From Actinomycetales bacterium (lineage in GTDB: Bacteria; Actinomycetota; Actinomycetes; Actinomycetales; Cellulomonadaceae): a stretch of 5,454 nucleotides of DNA. The translations under genes and the position numbers were made by a program. The notes under the pieces are model-generated. The model was not told where the DNA came from. It was given only the letters and a program-made list of their open reading frames with translations, and searched no databases. Location of the stretch: NCBI GenBank assembly GCA_015655615.1, contig JAATES010000021.1:1-5454 (forward strand), read 5' to 3'. Below, one piece after another: positions 1 to 5,330 of this stretch; the first letter of the stretch is position 1; every line of letters begins with the position of its first letter.

Positions 1-438
1 CTGGCCCCCATGGCGCGGCTGCGTGCGGCCGGTTGCCGCCTGGCGGTGGGCTCGGACCAGCATGCGGTGGTGGACCTGCTGGCGGATGCTCGGAGTATGG
101 AGATGCACGAACGTCTCGCCGCCCAGGCGAGGGAGGTCTTCGACCCCTCCGTCCTGCTGGCGGCGCTGACCTCCGAGGGGCAGGCGTCGCTGGGCAACGC
201 CCTGGACGGCAGGATCGCCGTGGGATGCCGAGCAGATCTGGTCGAAGTGCAGACCGACTCGGTGCGCACCGCGGGCTCGGCCCTGGACCGCATGGTGCTG
301 ACCGCCTCGGCGGCGGATGTCCGTACGGTCGTCCACGGGGGCAGGGTGGTCGTCACGGAGGGACGGCACCTACTCGGCGATGTCGGCACGATGCTGCGGG
401 ACGCCGTGACGGCGGTCCGGGAGGAGGTGGCCGCATGA
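1..438 (+). CDS. hutF: Formimidoylglutamate deiminase, C-terminal part (5' end outside window)
   Basis: This is the last 145 residues of an amidohydrolase-superfamily deiminase. The enzyme converts N-formimino-L-glutamate to N-formyl-L-glutamate and ammonia in the five-step histidine utilisation route, in the cytoplasm. The frame is open from base 1, so the gene begins upstream. Visible residues include VGSDQH, whose Asp (about residue 19 of the fragment) is the metal/catalytic aspartate of the superfamily. An [10 protein letters not shown] stretch follows, matching the HutF segment after that Asp. Next come the [20 protein letters not shown] turn typical of amidohydrolase C-terminal beta domains and the [14 protein letters not shown] closing strand typical of HutF. 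The TGA stop overlaps the ATG of hutI, which indicates translational coupling. HutF is favoured over a generic amidohydrolase because of these motifs and the hutI neighbour; the N-terminal metal-binding histidines cannot be checked here. Confidence 0.9.
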   Translation: MAPMARLRAAGCRLAVGSDQHAVVDLLADARSMEMHERLAAQAREVFDPSVLLAALTSEGQASLGNALDGRIAVGCRADLVEVQTDSVRTAGSALDRMVLTASAADVRTVVHGGRVVVTEGRHLLGDVGTMLRDAVTAVREEVAA

Positions 439-1685
439 GCCTGCTGGTGACGGGGATCGGGCAGCTGGTCACGAACGATCCCACGCCCCGACCGGGCATG
501 AGTCCGCTGGGCGTGTTCGGGTTGCCGGCGGCGGAGGCCCGGCTGGGGACCATGGCGGATGCGGCGCTGATCGTGTCCGGCAGGCACATCGTCTGGTCCG
601 GACCGCGGCAGGCCGCCCCGCCTGCCGACCGCTCGATGGACCTGGGCGGTGCGGCGGTGGTCCCGGGCTTTGTGGATTCCCACACGCACCTGGTCTTCGC
701 TGGTGACCGTGCCGTGGAGTTCGAGGCACGGATGACCGGAAGCCCGTACACGGGCGGCGGGATCTCCGTGACGGTCGAGGCGACGAGGCAGGCCTCGGAC
801 GAGGCCCTGCGCGCGGGACTGCGATCGCTGCGGGACGAGGCCGCGGCGCAGGGCACGACGACGATGGAGATCAAGAGCGGCTACGGCCTGGAGGTCGGCC
901 AGGAGGCGCGCCTGCTGCGGCTGGCGCGCGAGGTCACCGAGGAGACCACGTACTTGGGGGCGCACGTCGTGCCTGGCGGAGTGCAGCGCGATGTCTATGT
1001 GGAGTCGGTGTGCGGTCCCATGCTCGCGGCCTGCGCACCCCACGCCCGGTGGGCCGACGTCTTCTGCGAACCGCACTCGCCCGTCGCCTTCGACGCGGAC
1101 GAGGCCAGGGCGATCCTGGTCGCGGCGGCGCAGGCCGGGCTCGGTCTGCGAGTCCACGGCAACCAGCTGGGCCACGGACCCGGCGTGCAGCTCGCGGTGG
1201 AGTTGGGTGCGGCGAGCGTGGACCATTGCACGTTCGTGACGGACGAGGACATCGAGGCCCTGGCGGCGACGGCGCCGATGTCGCAGGACGACGGGCGACC
1301 CGCCGCGGAGGGCTCAGATCGCGGCACGGTAGCGACGTTGCTGCCGGGGGTCGAGTACTCGACCAGGATGCCGTACCCGGATTCCCAACGCTTCCTTGAG
1401 GCCGGGGCTGTCGTGGCGCTGGCCACGGACTGCAACCCGGGGACGTGTTACTCCTCCTCGATGCCCTGGGTGATCTCGCTCGCGGTGCGGGAACTGGGCA
1501 TGAGCGCAGCCGAGGCGGTGTGGTCGGCCACCAGGGGCGGGGCCTTGGCGCTGCGCCGCCAGGATGTGGGGTGGCTGGGCCCTGGATCGCTCGCGCACCT
1601 CTGCGTGCTGGACGCCCCCGACTACCGGCACCTCGCCTACCGGCCGGGGGTCCCGCTGGCGCGTGGACTCGTGCTGACGGACTGA
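435..1685 (+). CDS. hutI: Imidazolonepropionase
   Basis: This 416-residue cytoplasmic metal-dependent amidohydrolase hydrolyses 4-imidazolone-5-propionate to N-formimino-L-glutamate, the substrate of the upstream hutF product. The start at 435 overlaps the hutF stop (ATGA) and has a strong purine-rich ribosome-binding site, GGAGGAGG, within the hutF end; the longer open frame upstream lies inside hutF and is not coding. Seen in the protein: [15 protein letters not shown] (metal histidines H83 and H85), GGGIS near 107-111, MEIKSGYGL near 144-152, H241 in RVHGNQLG, H264 in VDHCTF, and ALATDCNPG with the metal aspartate D332. The end, [10 protein letters not shown], is characteristic of the family. 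Unusual features are an apparent hydrophilic insertion of about 16 residues at 281-296, just before GTVATLLPG, and a C terminus a few residues shorter than I recall for actinobacterial relatives. All recognisable catalytic residues remain, so it is probably active. Confidence 0.96.
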   Translation: MSLLVTGIGQLVTNDPTPRPGMSPLGVFGLPAAEARLGTMADAALIVSGRHIVWSGPRQAAPPADRSMDLGGAAVVPGFVDSHTHLVFAGDRAVEFEARMTGSPYTGGGISVTVEATRQASDEALRAGLRSLRDEAAAQGTTTMEIKSGYGLEVGQEARLLRLAREVTEETTYLGAHVVPGGVQRDVYVESVCGPMLAACAPHARWADVFCEPHSPVAFDADEARAILVAAAQAGLGLRVHGNQLGHGPGVQLAVELGAASVDHCTFVTDEDIEALAATAPMSQDDGRPAAEGSDRGTVATLLPGVEYSTRMPYPDSQRFLEAGAVVALATDCNPGTCYSSSMPWVISLAVRELGMSAAEAVWSATRGGALALRRQDVGWLGPGSLAHLCVLDAPDYRHLAYRPGVPLARGLVLTD

Positions 1686-1698
1686 CGGACCGGCACGC

Positions 1699-1738
1699 TG
1701 TCGCAGACCCGCCTGGACCGGACGGCGGGCCTGCGGCG
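1699..1738. terminator. Strong hairpin between convergent hutI and grcA-like gene, probable bidirectional terminator
   Basis: CGCAG (1702-1706) pairs with CTGCG (1731-1735) and CCCGCC (1708-1713) pairs with GGCGGG (1724-1729). A single A-C mismatch separates the two helices and the loop is 10 bases. The stem can extend outward by a G-C pair flanked by G-T wobbles. It starts 13 bases after the hutI stop and ends 4 bases before the last base of the oppositely oriented grcA-like gene, so it could end transcripts from both sides. There is no clear U-tract; GC-rich hairpins without U-tracts are common in actinobacteria, so termination is inferred. Confidence 0.7.
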
Positions 1739-1741
1739 CGG

Positions 1742-2059
1742 TCAGGAGTGGCTGTGGAATGTGCGGTTCAGCACGTCGAGCTGCTGCTCCTTGGTGAGCT
1801 TGACGAAGTTGACCGCGTAGCCCGAGACCCGGACGGTGAGATTCGGGTACTTGTCGGGGTTCTCGATCGCGTCTTCCAGCGTTTCCTTGTTGAGGACGTT
1901 GACGTTCACGTGGAACAGTCCGGCACCGGCCGGGGTCTCCTGATTGGCGATGATCACCGGGGCCTCGGGAGTCTGCGGCTTGAGCGCGTCCGCGACCTTC
2001 GCCGCGTACTCGAGGTCCGCATACGGGTTGGGGTCGGTGTGGGTCGGTGTCTGGGTCAT
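1742..2059 (-). CDS. grcA: Autonomous glycyl radical cofactor, GrcA/YfiD-like
   Basis: This 105-residue protein has a C-terminal half (about 47-105) that matches the C-terminal glycyl-radical domain of pyruvate formate-lyase: [19 protein letters not shown], then [19 protein letters not shown], then [14 protein letters not shown]. The radical glycine is G80 in RVSGYAV. In the known family (E. coli YfiD/GrcA, 127 residues) such a free domain replaces an oxygen-cleaved C terminus of pyruvate formate-lyase and is activated by the PFL-activating radical SAM enzyme. The first 45 residues are polar and resemble no domain I know, as in YfiD. The start at 2059 is chosen because GGGAGA sits five bases upstream; an in-frame start at 2104 would add 15 residues with no support. 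No pflB or pflA is in the window, so the partner must lie elsewhere. It is divergent from the alcohol dehydrogenase gene and convergent with hutI. A decayed pflB tail is possible but less likely, given the separate start, ribosome site and N terminus. Confidence 0.87.
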   Translation of the reverse strand: MTQTPTHTDPNPYADLEYAAKVADALKPQTPEAPVIIANQETPAGAGLFHVNVNVLNKETLEDAIENPDKYPNLTVRVSGYAVNFVKLTKEQQLDVLNRTFHSHS

Positions 2060-2064
2060 GGCGG

Positions 2065-2070
2065 TCTCCC
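2065..2070 (-). promoter_or_regulatory. Ribosome-binding site deciding the grcA-like start
   Basis: On the minus strand GGGAGA lies five bases before the ATG at 2059. No comparable site precedes the longer in-frame alternative beginning at 2104, so this site fixes the 105-residue reading. Confidence 0.7.
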
Positions 2071-2106
2071 TCATCTCGGATGAGCGCACCAGCGCGCGAC
2101 CCATCC

Positions 2107-2135
2107 TGTGGACCCCTCCACCTCCATTGTGGACC
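2107..2135. repeat. Clustered direct and inverted GTGGA/TCCAC repeats, possible operator
   Basis: TGTGGACC occurs at 2107-2114 and again at 2128-2135, exactly 21 bases apart (two helical turns). The first copy is also one arm of a perfect palindrome, GTGGA-CCCC-TCCAC (2108-2121), and the second is preceded by TCCA so that TCCA-TTG-TGGA (2123-2133) is symmetric. The cluster sits in the 139-base space between two divergent genes and overlaps a candidate -10 element of the grcA-like gene. That is a sensible place for a regulator to bind, but I cannot assign it to a known family, and it does not match the Rex or FNR consensus. Confidence 0.4.
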
Positions 2136-2154
2136 GGATTGCCCTCTTCTCCAA
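2126..2154 (-). promoter_or_regulatory. Candidate sigma-70-type promoter for the grcA-like gene
   Basis: Read on the minus strand, TTGGAG (complement of 2149-2154) and CACAAT (complement of 2126-2131) are separated by exactly 17 bases. They match 3 of 6 bases of TTGACA and 4 of 6 of TATAAT. Transcription would start near 2119, giving a leader of roughly 60 bases before the ATG at 2059. The -10 box overlaps the repeat cluster at 2107-2135. Matches of this quality arise by chance, so this is tentative. Confidence 0.3.
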
Positions 2155-2186
2155 GGGGCGGGCGTAGCGTTGTAGATCACAGTATG

Positions 2187-2194
2187 AGGAGGAG
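2187..2194 (+). promoter_or_regulatory. Ribosome-binding site deciding the dehydrogenase start
   Basis: AGGAGGAG is a near-perfect Shine-Dalgarno sequence ending four bases before the ATG at 2199. An in-frame ATG at 2184 overlaps this site and has no site of its own, so 2199 is the better start. Confidence 0.8.
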
Positions 2195-2198
2195 CTCG

Positions 2199-3248
2199 AT
2201 GCGCACCACGGTCATTCACGGTCCACAGGACATCCGTCTTGAGGAGCGGCCGCGCCCCCGAGTTCTGGACCCAGGCGACGCGGTCGTGAGAGTGGTGGCG
2301 AGCTGCGTCTGCGGGTCCGACCTCTGGGACTATCGCGGGATCCGGCCTTTGGCGGCCCCGCACCCGATCGGGCACGAGCTGGTCGGGGTGGTCGAGGCCG
2401 TCGGATCGGCGGTGGCCTCCCTGCTCCCCGGCGACTTCGTCATCGCGCCGTTCTCCCTGAGTGATGGCACCTGCCAGGCCTGTCGGCACGGTGCCGAGTC
2501 GGCCTGCGATCAGGTCACGGTCGTGGGCGGTACGGACAAGGAGGGTCGGCAGCTGGATGGTGCTCAGGGCGAGTTCGCCAGGATCCCGCTGGCCGACAGC
2601 TCGCTTGTCGTCGTGCCAGAACCGGTCGACCCCGCTCGGATCCCGAGCCTCCTGACCCTGGCGGACGTCATGTCCACCGGCCACCACGCGGCAGTGAGCG
2701 CAGGGGTCGGTCCCGGCACCACCGTGGTCGTCGTAGGGGACGGGGCCGTGGGGCTGTGCGCCGTGCTTGCCGCCGCCCGGCTGGGAGCCACCCGCATCAT
2801 CGCGATGAGCCGCCACGACGATCGCGCTGCGCTGGCACGGGAGTTCGGTGCGACCGATGTCGTCGCATCACGCGGCGACACGGGGATAGCGGCGGTGAAG
2901 GAACTGCTGGGCGGGAACCTTGCCGATTCCGCCTGCGAGTGCGTGGGAACGGAACAGTCGATGGCGCAGGCCCTGGGTGTGGTGCGGGGCGGGGGACGGG
3001 TGGGATTCGTCGGTGTTCCCGCAGGCGGCCCGCAGCTTCCGGTCGGACAGCTCTTCGCACGCAACATCACGGTGGGCGGGGGAATGGCCCCAGCCCACCA
3101 CTACATCCCCGAACTGCTGCCGGACGTCCTGTCGGGTGCGATCGACCCGGGCCGGGTCTTCACGCAGGAGTTCGGCCTCGAGGACATCGCGGATGCCTAC
3201 GCCGCCATGGACGAGCGACGGGTCGTCAAATCCTTGATACGACTCTGA
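2199..3248 (+). CDS. Zinc-dependent medium-chain alcohol dehydrogenase
   Basis: This 349-residue cytoplasmic oxidoreductase belongs to the GroES-like/Rossmann medium-chain dehydrogenase family. The N-terminal domain has C38 in CVCGSDLW and H59-E60 in PIGHELVG, the usual catalytic zinc ligands. A structural-zinc loop follows at 89-103 (DGTCQACRHGAESAC) with the C-x2-C-x7-C spacing of the last three ligands, but Asp89 stands where the first cysteine is expected. The Rossmann domain begins at GDGAVG (180-185); the following strand ends in MSRHDDR, where Ser/Arg after the second strand suggests NADP(H) rather than NAD(H). The tail, VFTQEFGLEDIADAYAAMDERR, is typical. The protein strongly resembles an actinobacterial subfamily annotated only as zinc-dependent alcohol dehydrogenase, so the substrate is unknown. 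It is transcribed away from the grcA-like gene across a shared 139-base region. The much longer open frame upstream crosses the grcA-like gene and is not used. Confidence 0.93.
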   Translation: MRTTVIHGPQDIRLEERPRPRVLDPGDAVVRVVASCVCGSDLWDYRGIRPLAAPHPIGHELVGVVEAVGSAVASLLPGDFVIAPFSLSDGTCQACRHGAESACDQVTVVGGTDKEGRQLDGAQGEFARIPLADSSLVVVPEPVDPARIPSLLTLADVMSTGHHAAVSAGVGPGTTVVVVGDGAVGLCAVLAAARLGATRIIAMSRHDDRAALAREFGATDVVASRGDTGIAAVKELLGGNLADSACECVGTEQSMAQALGVVRGGGRVGFVGVPAGGPQLPVGQLFARNITVGGGMAPAHHYIPELLPDVLSGAIDPGRVFTQEFGLEDIADAYAAMDERRVVKSLIRL

Positions 3249-3306
3249 GTGCCTGGGGGAACGCCAGCCCTGGTCGTGGGGCGCCCGGGCTCTTCCGTCA
3301 GAGTCG
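3240..3306 (+). terminator. Nested inverted repeats spanning the dehydrogenase stop, possible terminator
   Basis: CGACTCTGA (3240-3248, ending with the TGA stop) is the exact reverse complement of TCAGAGTCG (3298-3306). Between them AGCCC (3266-3270) can pair with GGGCT (3287-3291). The structure fills the gap up to the ribosome-binding site of the next gene. It could end the dehydrogenase transcript or fold over its stop codon. There is no U-tract and the outer loop is long, so the role is uncertain. Confidence 0.4.
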
Positions 3307-3323
3307 GGTGATAGGAAGAGGCC

Positions 3324-4016
3324 ATGTCCCCCACCCCGCGTCCTCGCCGTTCCCCGTCAGCCCCGCGCCGATCAGGGGCACCGCGCCTGGCGCCGATCGT
3401 CTTGCCCGACCTCTCGGAGGGTCTGCTCTCCGACCTGGAACCGTCGAGTGACCTGGACGGTCTGCTCATCGAGGGGATTGAGCTGGATCACCTCGACCTC
3501 AGCGGCGCCTCGGTGCGGGAATGCCGCCTGGCCGGGGTCTCTGCTGCCAAGGCGACCTGGCGCGGGACGACCGTGGCGGACACCGTCATCGAAGGGCTCA
3601 ACGTGCCTGTGTTCGCTGCGGTGCGCGGGGGCTGGCGGGACGTGACCATCGAGGCGTCGCGGCTGGGCTCTGCAGAGATGTACGAGGCGAAGTGGCAGTC
3701 GGTCCAGCTGTCGCAGTGCAGGCTGGGGTACGTCAACCTGCGCGGTGCGGCCCTATGGGACGTGGCGCTGACCGACTGCACGATCGATGAGCTCGACCTC
3801 GGCGGGGCAGAACTGCACCGCGTGTCGTTCGCAGGCACCAGGGTCGGCAGGCTCGACGTTCAGCGGGCGACGTTGGCCGACGTCGACCTGCGTGGCCTGG
3901 ACTTCCGCGAGATCGCCGGTGTCGCGAACCTGGCAGGGGCCACGATCGATGGCACGCAGCTTGCGCTCCTGGCGCCGCTGCTGGCCGACCAGGTGGGGCT
4001 GACCGTCGCCGGCTGA
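3324..4016 (+). CDS. Pentapeptide-repeat protein of unknown function
   Basis: This 230-residue protein starts with a basic, proline-rich segment (1-25, SPTPRPRRS...) with no signal peptide or membrane helix. From about residue 45 to 208 it is built from degenerate pentapeptide units of the A(D/N)LXX type, for example LDLSGASVRECRL, YVNLRGAALWDVAL, ELDLGGAELHRVSF and DVDLRGLDF. These should fold into a right-handed quadrilateral beta-helix. The last 20 residues (LALLAPLLADQVGL) look like a capping helix. The start is supported by GGAAGAG at 3314-3320. Some members of this fold mimic DNA and protect gyrase (Qnr, MfpA), but the fold alone does not show this and I do not assign it. It follows the dehydrogenase by 75 bases with its own ribosome site and a possible terminator between, so it may be a separate unit. 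Confidence 0.85.
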   Translation: MSPTPRPRRSPSAPRRSGAPRLAPIVLPDLSEGLLSDLEPSSDLDGLLIEGIELDHLDLSGASVRECRLAGVSAAKATWRGTTVADTVIEGLNVPVFAAVRGGWRDVTIEASRLGSAEMYEAKWQSVQLSQCRLGYVNLRGAALWDVALTDCTIDELDLGGAELHRVSFAGTRVGRLDVQRATLADVDLRGLDFREIAGVANLAGATIDGTQLALLAPLLADQVGLTVAG

Positions 4017-4034
4017 GGGCCGAGCCGAAGCCGC

Positions 4035-4053
4035 GGACCCGGCCGCCCGGTCC
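4035..4053. terminator. Hairpin in the first repeat unit, probable terminator
   Basis: GGACC (4035-4039) pairs with GGTCC (4049-4053), with two further G-C pairs (4041-4042 with 4047-4048) after a bulged C, leaving a four-base loop. It begins 18 bases after the stop of the pentapeptide gene and lies downstream of the oppositely oriented ene-reductase, so it could serve both. It has no U-tract. Confidence 0.5.
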
Positions 4054-4071
4054 TACTCCGGCCGAATCCGC

Positions 4072-4086
4072 GGACCCGGTCGGTCC
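4072..4086. terminator. Hairpin in the second repeat unit, possible second terminator
   Basis: GGACC (4072-4076) pairs with GGTCC (4082-4086) around a five-base loop. It abuts the TAG stop of the ene-reductase on the minus strand and is the counterpart of the hairpin at 4035-4053, produced by the same tandem duplication. The short stem makes it a weaker candidate. Confidence 0.35.
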
Positions 4087-5174
4087 TACTCCGGCTGACC
4101 GGACGGCAGGACCGGGTAATCCGTGTAGCCCTCGGGCCCAGGGGTGTAGAAGGTCTCAGGGCGGCTGGGGTTCTCCGCGGCGTCGCTCTGCCAGCGCGCG
4201 ACCAGGTCGGGGTTCGCGAGGGCGGCCCGGCCGACGACCACTGCATCGCCCAGCCCGGAGTCGATCAGTCGCCGCGCCTCGGCGCGATCGGTGACGACGC
4301 CGAAGCCGGAGTTGAGCAGCACCGGGCCGCCGAACCGTCCGCGCAGCTCTTGGACGAGGTCACCCGCCAGGTCGCGATGCAGCACGCTGAGGTAGGCCAG
4401 GTTCAGCGGGGCGAGGCCGTCGACCAGGGCGTCATAGGTGGCGCGGACATCGGCGGGGTCCGTCTCCCGGACGTCCTGGATGTTGTGCTCCGGTGAGATG
4501 CGGATGCCGACGCGGTCACCGCCCAGCTCGGCGGCCACCGCCGTGGCGACCTCGATGCCGAAGCGGGCGCGATTCTGCGGCGAGCCGCCGTACTCATCGG
4601 TGCGCCGGTTGGAGAACGGCGACAGGAACTGGTGGAGCAGGTAGCCGTTCGCACTGTGCAATTCCACGCCGTCGAATCCGGCATCGACGGCGCGTCGTGC
4701 AGCCGCGACGAACTCGTCCCGGACCACGGACAGCTCGGCGATCGTCAGAGCGTGGGGCACGGCGAAGGGCACCTTCTGGTCGGGGAGGCGCACCTCACCC
4801 TCGATGGCGATCGCGCTCGGTGCGACGATCCGGTCCGTGCCGGTCACCAGCGGGTGCGAGACTCGGCCGCTGTGCATGAGCTGCGCGACGATCAAGCCAC
4901 CGGCGGCGTGCACGGCGGAGGTCACGCTGCGCCAGCCCTCGGCCTGCTCGTCCGTGACGATGCCCGGCTGGCCGGGGTAGGCGCGCGACTCGGCGGAGGG
5001 GTACACGCCCTCGGAGATCAGCAGCCCCAGCGTCGCCCGCTGGGAGTAGTACTCGGCCATGACGGGGGTGGGAACGCCGTCGGCCCGTGCCCGCCTACGA
5101 GTCAGCGGCGCCAGGACGAGCCGGTTGGACAGGGCGAGGGACCCGAGCGTGACGGGTGAGAAGAGGGTGATGAT
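4086..5174 (-). CDS. Old Yellow Enzyme-family FMN ene-reductase (NemA-like)
   Basis: This is an FMN-binding TIM-barrel enzyme of about 362 residues that uses NAD(P)H to reduce activated C=C bonds such as enones, maleimides or nitro compounds; the natural substrate is unknown. Numbering from an ATC at 5174, it contains LFSPVTLGSLALSNRLVLAP (4-23) with T25 near the flavin, AQLMHSGRVSH (97-107), H173-x2-N176 in ELHSANGYLLHQFLSP (substrate-binding pair), RTDEYGGS (191-198), RISP (225-228), the FMN-phosphate loop VVVGRAALANPDLV (312-325) and EGYTDYP near the C terminus. These place it in the NemA/alkene-reductase group. There is no ATG, GTG or TTG at the expected start: the nearest in-frame canonical candidates are TTG at 5252 and 5294, which would add 26 and 40 residues with no family resemblance. 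AAGGA lies five bases before the ATC at 5174, so an AUC start is the best guess. The gene converges on the pentapeptide gene. Confidence 0.9.
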   Translation of the reverse strand: MITLFSPVTLGSLALSNRLVLAPLTRRRARADGVPTPVMAEYYSQRATLGLLISEGVYPSAESRAYPGQPGIVTDEQAEGWRSVTSAVHAAGGLIVAQLMHSGRVSHPLVTGTDRIVAPSAIAIEGEVRLPDQKVPFAVPHALTIAELSVVRDEFVAAARRAVDAGFDGVELHSANGYLLHQFLSPFSNRRTDEYGGSPQNRARFGIEVATAVAAELGGDRVGIRISPEHNIQDVRETDPADVRATYDALVDGLAPLNLAYLSVLHRDLAGDLVQELRGRFGGPVLLNSGFGVVTDRAEARRLIDSGLGDAVVVGRAALANPDLVARWQSDAAENPSRPETFYTPGPEGYTDYPVLPSGQPE

Positions 5175-5179
5175 CGTGA

Positions 5180-5184
5180 TCCTT
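5180..5184 (-). promoter_or_regulatory. Ribosome-binding site upstream of the ene-reductase
   Basis: On the minus strand AAGGA is followed by five bases (TCACG) and then ATC ATC ACC CTC TTC, the start of the conserved N terminus. It points to initiation at the first ATC, which is a very rare initiator. Confidence 0.45.
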
Positions 5185-5274
5185 GCTACGTGGCTGCTCA
5201 GTGGTGGTGGCCGGTCCCGGTCGCCGTGCGCCGGAAGCCACTGTGGTGGCAACGGCGCACACCGGCGGGCTATT

Positions 5275-5324
5275 CCACCCGGGAGCCGGGGCAATCCACC
5301 CGAGAGCCTCCACCCGGGAGCCGG
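5275..5324. repeat. Three short direct repeats upstream of the ene-reductase
   Basis: CCACCCGGGAGCCGG occurs at 5275-5289 and 5310-5324, and a shorter variant, CCACCCGAGAGCC, at 5296-5308. Start-to-start distances are 21 and 14 bases. The region lies 100-150 bases upstream of the ene-reductase coding start and downstream of the methyltransferase. They may be protein-binding sites or simple replication-slippage products; the sequence does not decide. Confidence 0.6.
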
Positions 5325-5330
5325 CCGGAC

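Larger units (their letters stand above)
4025..4094. repeat. Tandem duplication of a gene-end/hairpin unit
   Basis: Two adjacent units, 4025-4061 and 4062-4094, both begin CCGAA, share CCGCGGACCCGG, and end GGTCCTACTCCGG. They differ by one substitution near the start and by about four bases in the middle. Read on the minus strand the shared end is CCGGAGTAG, the last two sense codons and stop of the ene-reductase, so the duplicated unit includes the 3' end of that gene. Confidence 0.8.

Noticed and set aside
33..434. Upstream extension of the hutI frame
   Set aside because: It overlaps hutF out of frame and encodes a Gly/Arg-rich sequence. The ATG at 435 has a good ribosome site, and the family N terminus begins there.
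353..874. Minus-strand open frame opposite hutI
   Set aside because: It is Pro/Ser/Arg-rich with no domain or ribosome site, and is a shadow of well-supported hutF/hutI coding.
1445..2083. Plus-strand open frame running from hutI through the terminator hairpin into the antisense of the grcA-like gene
   Set aside because: It ignores the hutI stop, the hairpin at 1699-1738 and the conserved glycyl-radical protein on the other strand, and its product resembles nothing.
2139..2178. Candidate promoter for the dehydrogenase (TTGCCC with TAGCGT or TAGATC)
   Set aside because: The spacing of TTGCCC to TAGCGT is 20 bases, and TAGATC would place the transcript start almost on the ribosome site. Neither is good enough to annotate.
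1944..2198. Upstream extension of the dehydrogenase frame
   Set aside because: It crosses the grcA-like gene antisense and the divergent spacer. The near-perfect ribosome site before 2199 and the family's usual N terminus settle the start.
1314..2816. Minus-strand open frame of 500 codons
   Set aside because: It runs antisense to hutI and the dehydrogenase and through the grcA-like gene in another frame. It is low-complexity Arg/Gly/Pro/His-rich with no recognisable domain. Its length is an effect of high GC, which makes stop codons rare.
5177..5294. 38-40-residue N-terminal extension of the ene-reductase from TTG
   Set aside because: The extension is Pro/Arg-rich, lies partly in direct repeats, has no evident ribosome site and is absent from the family. 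The core enzyme is complete without it.
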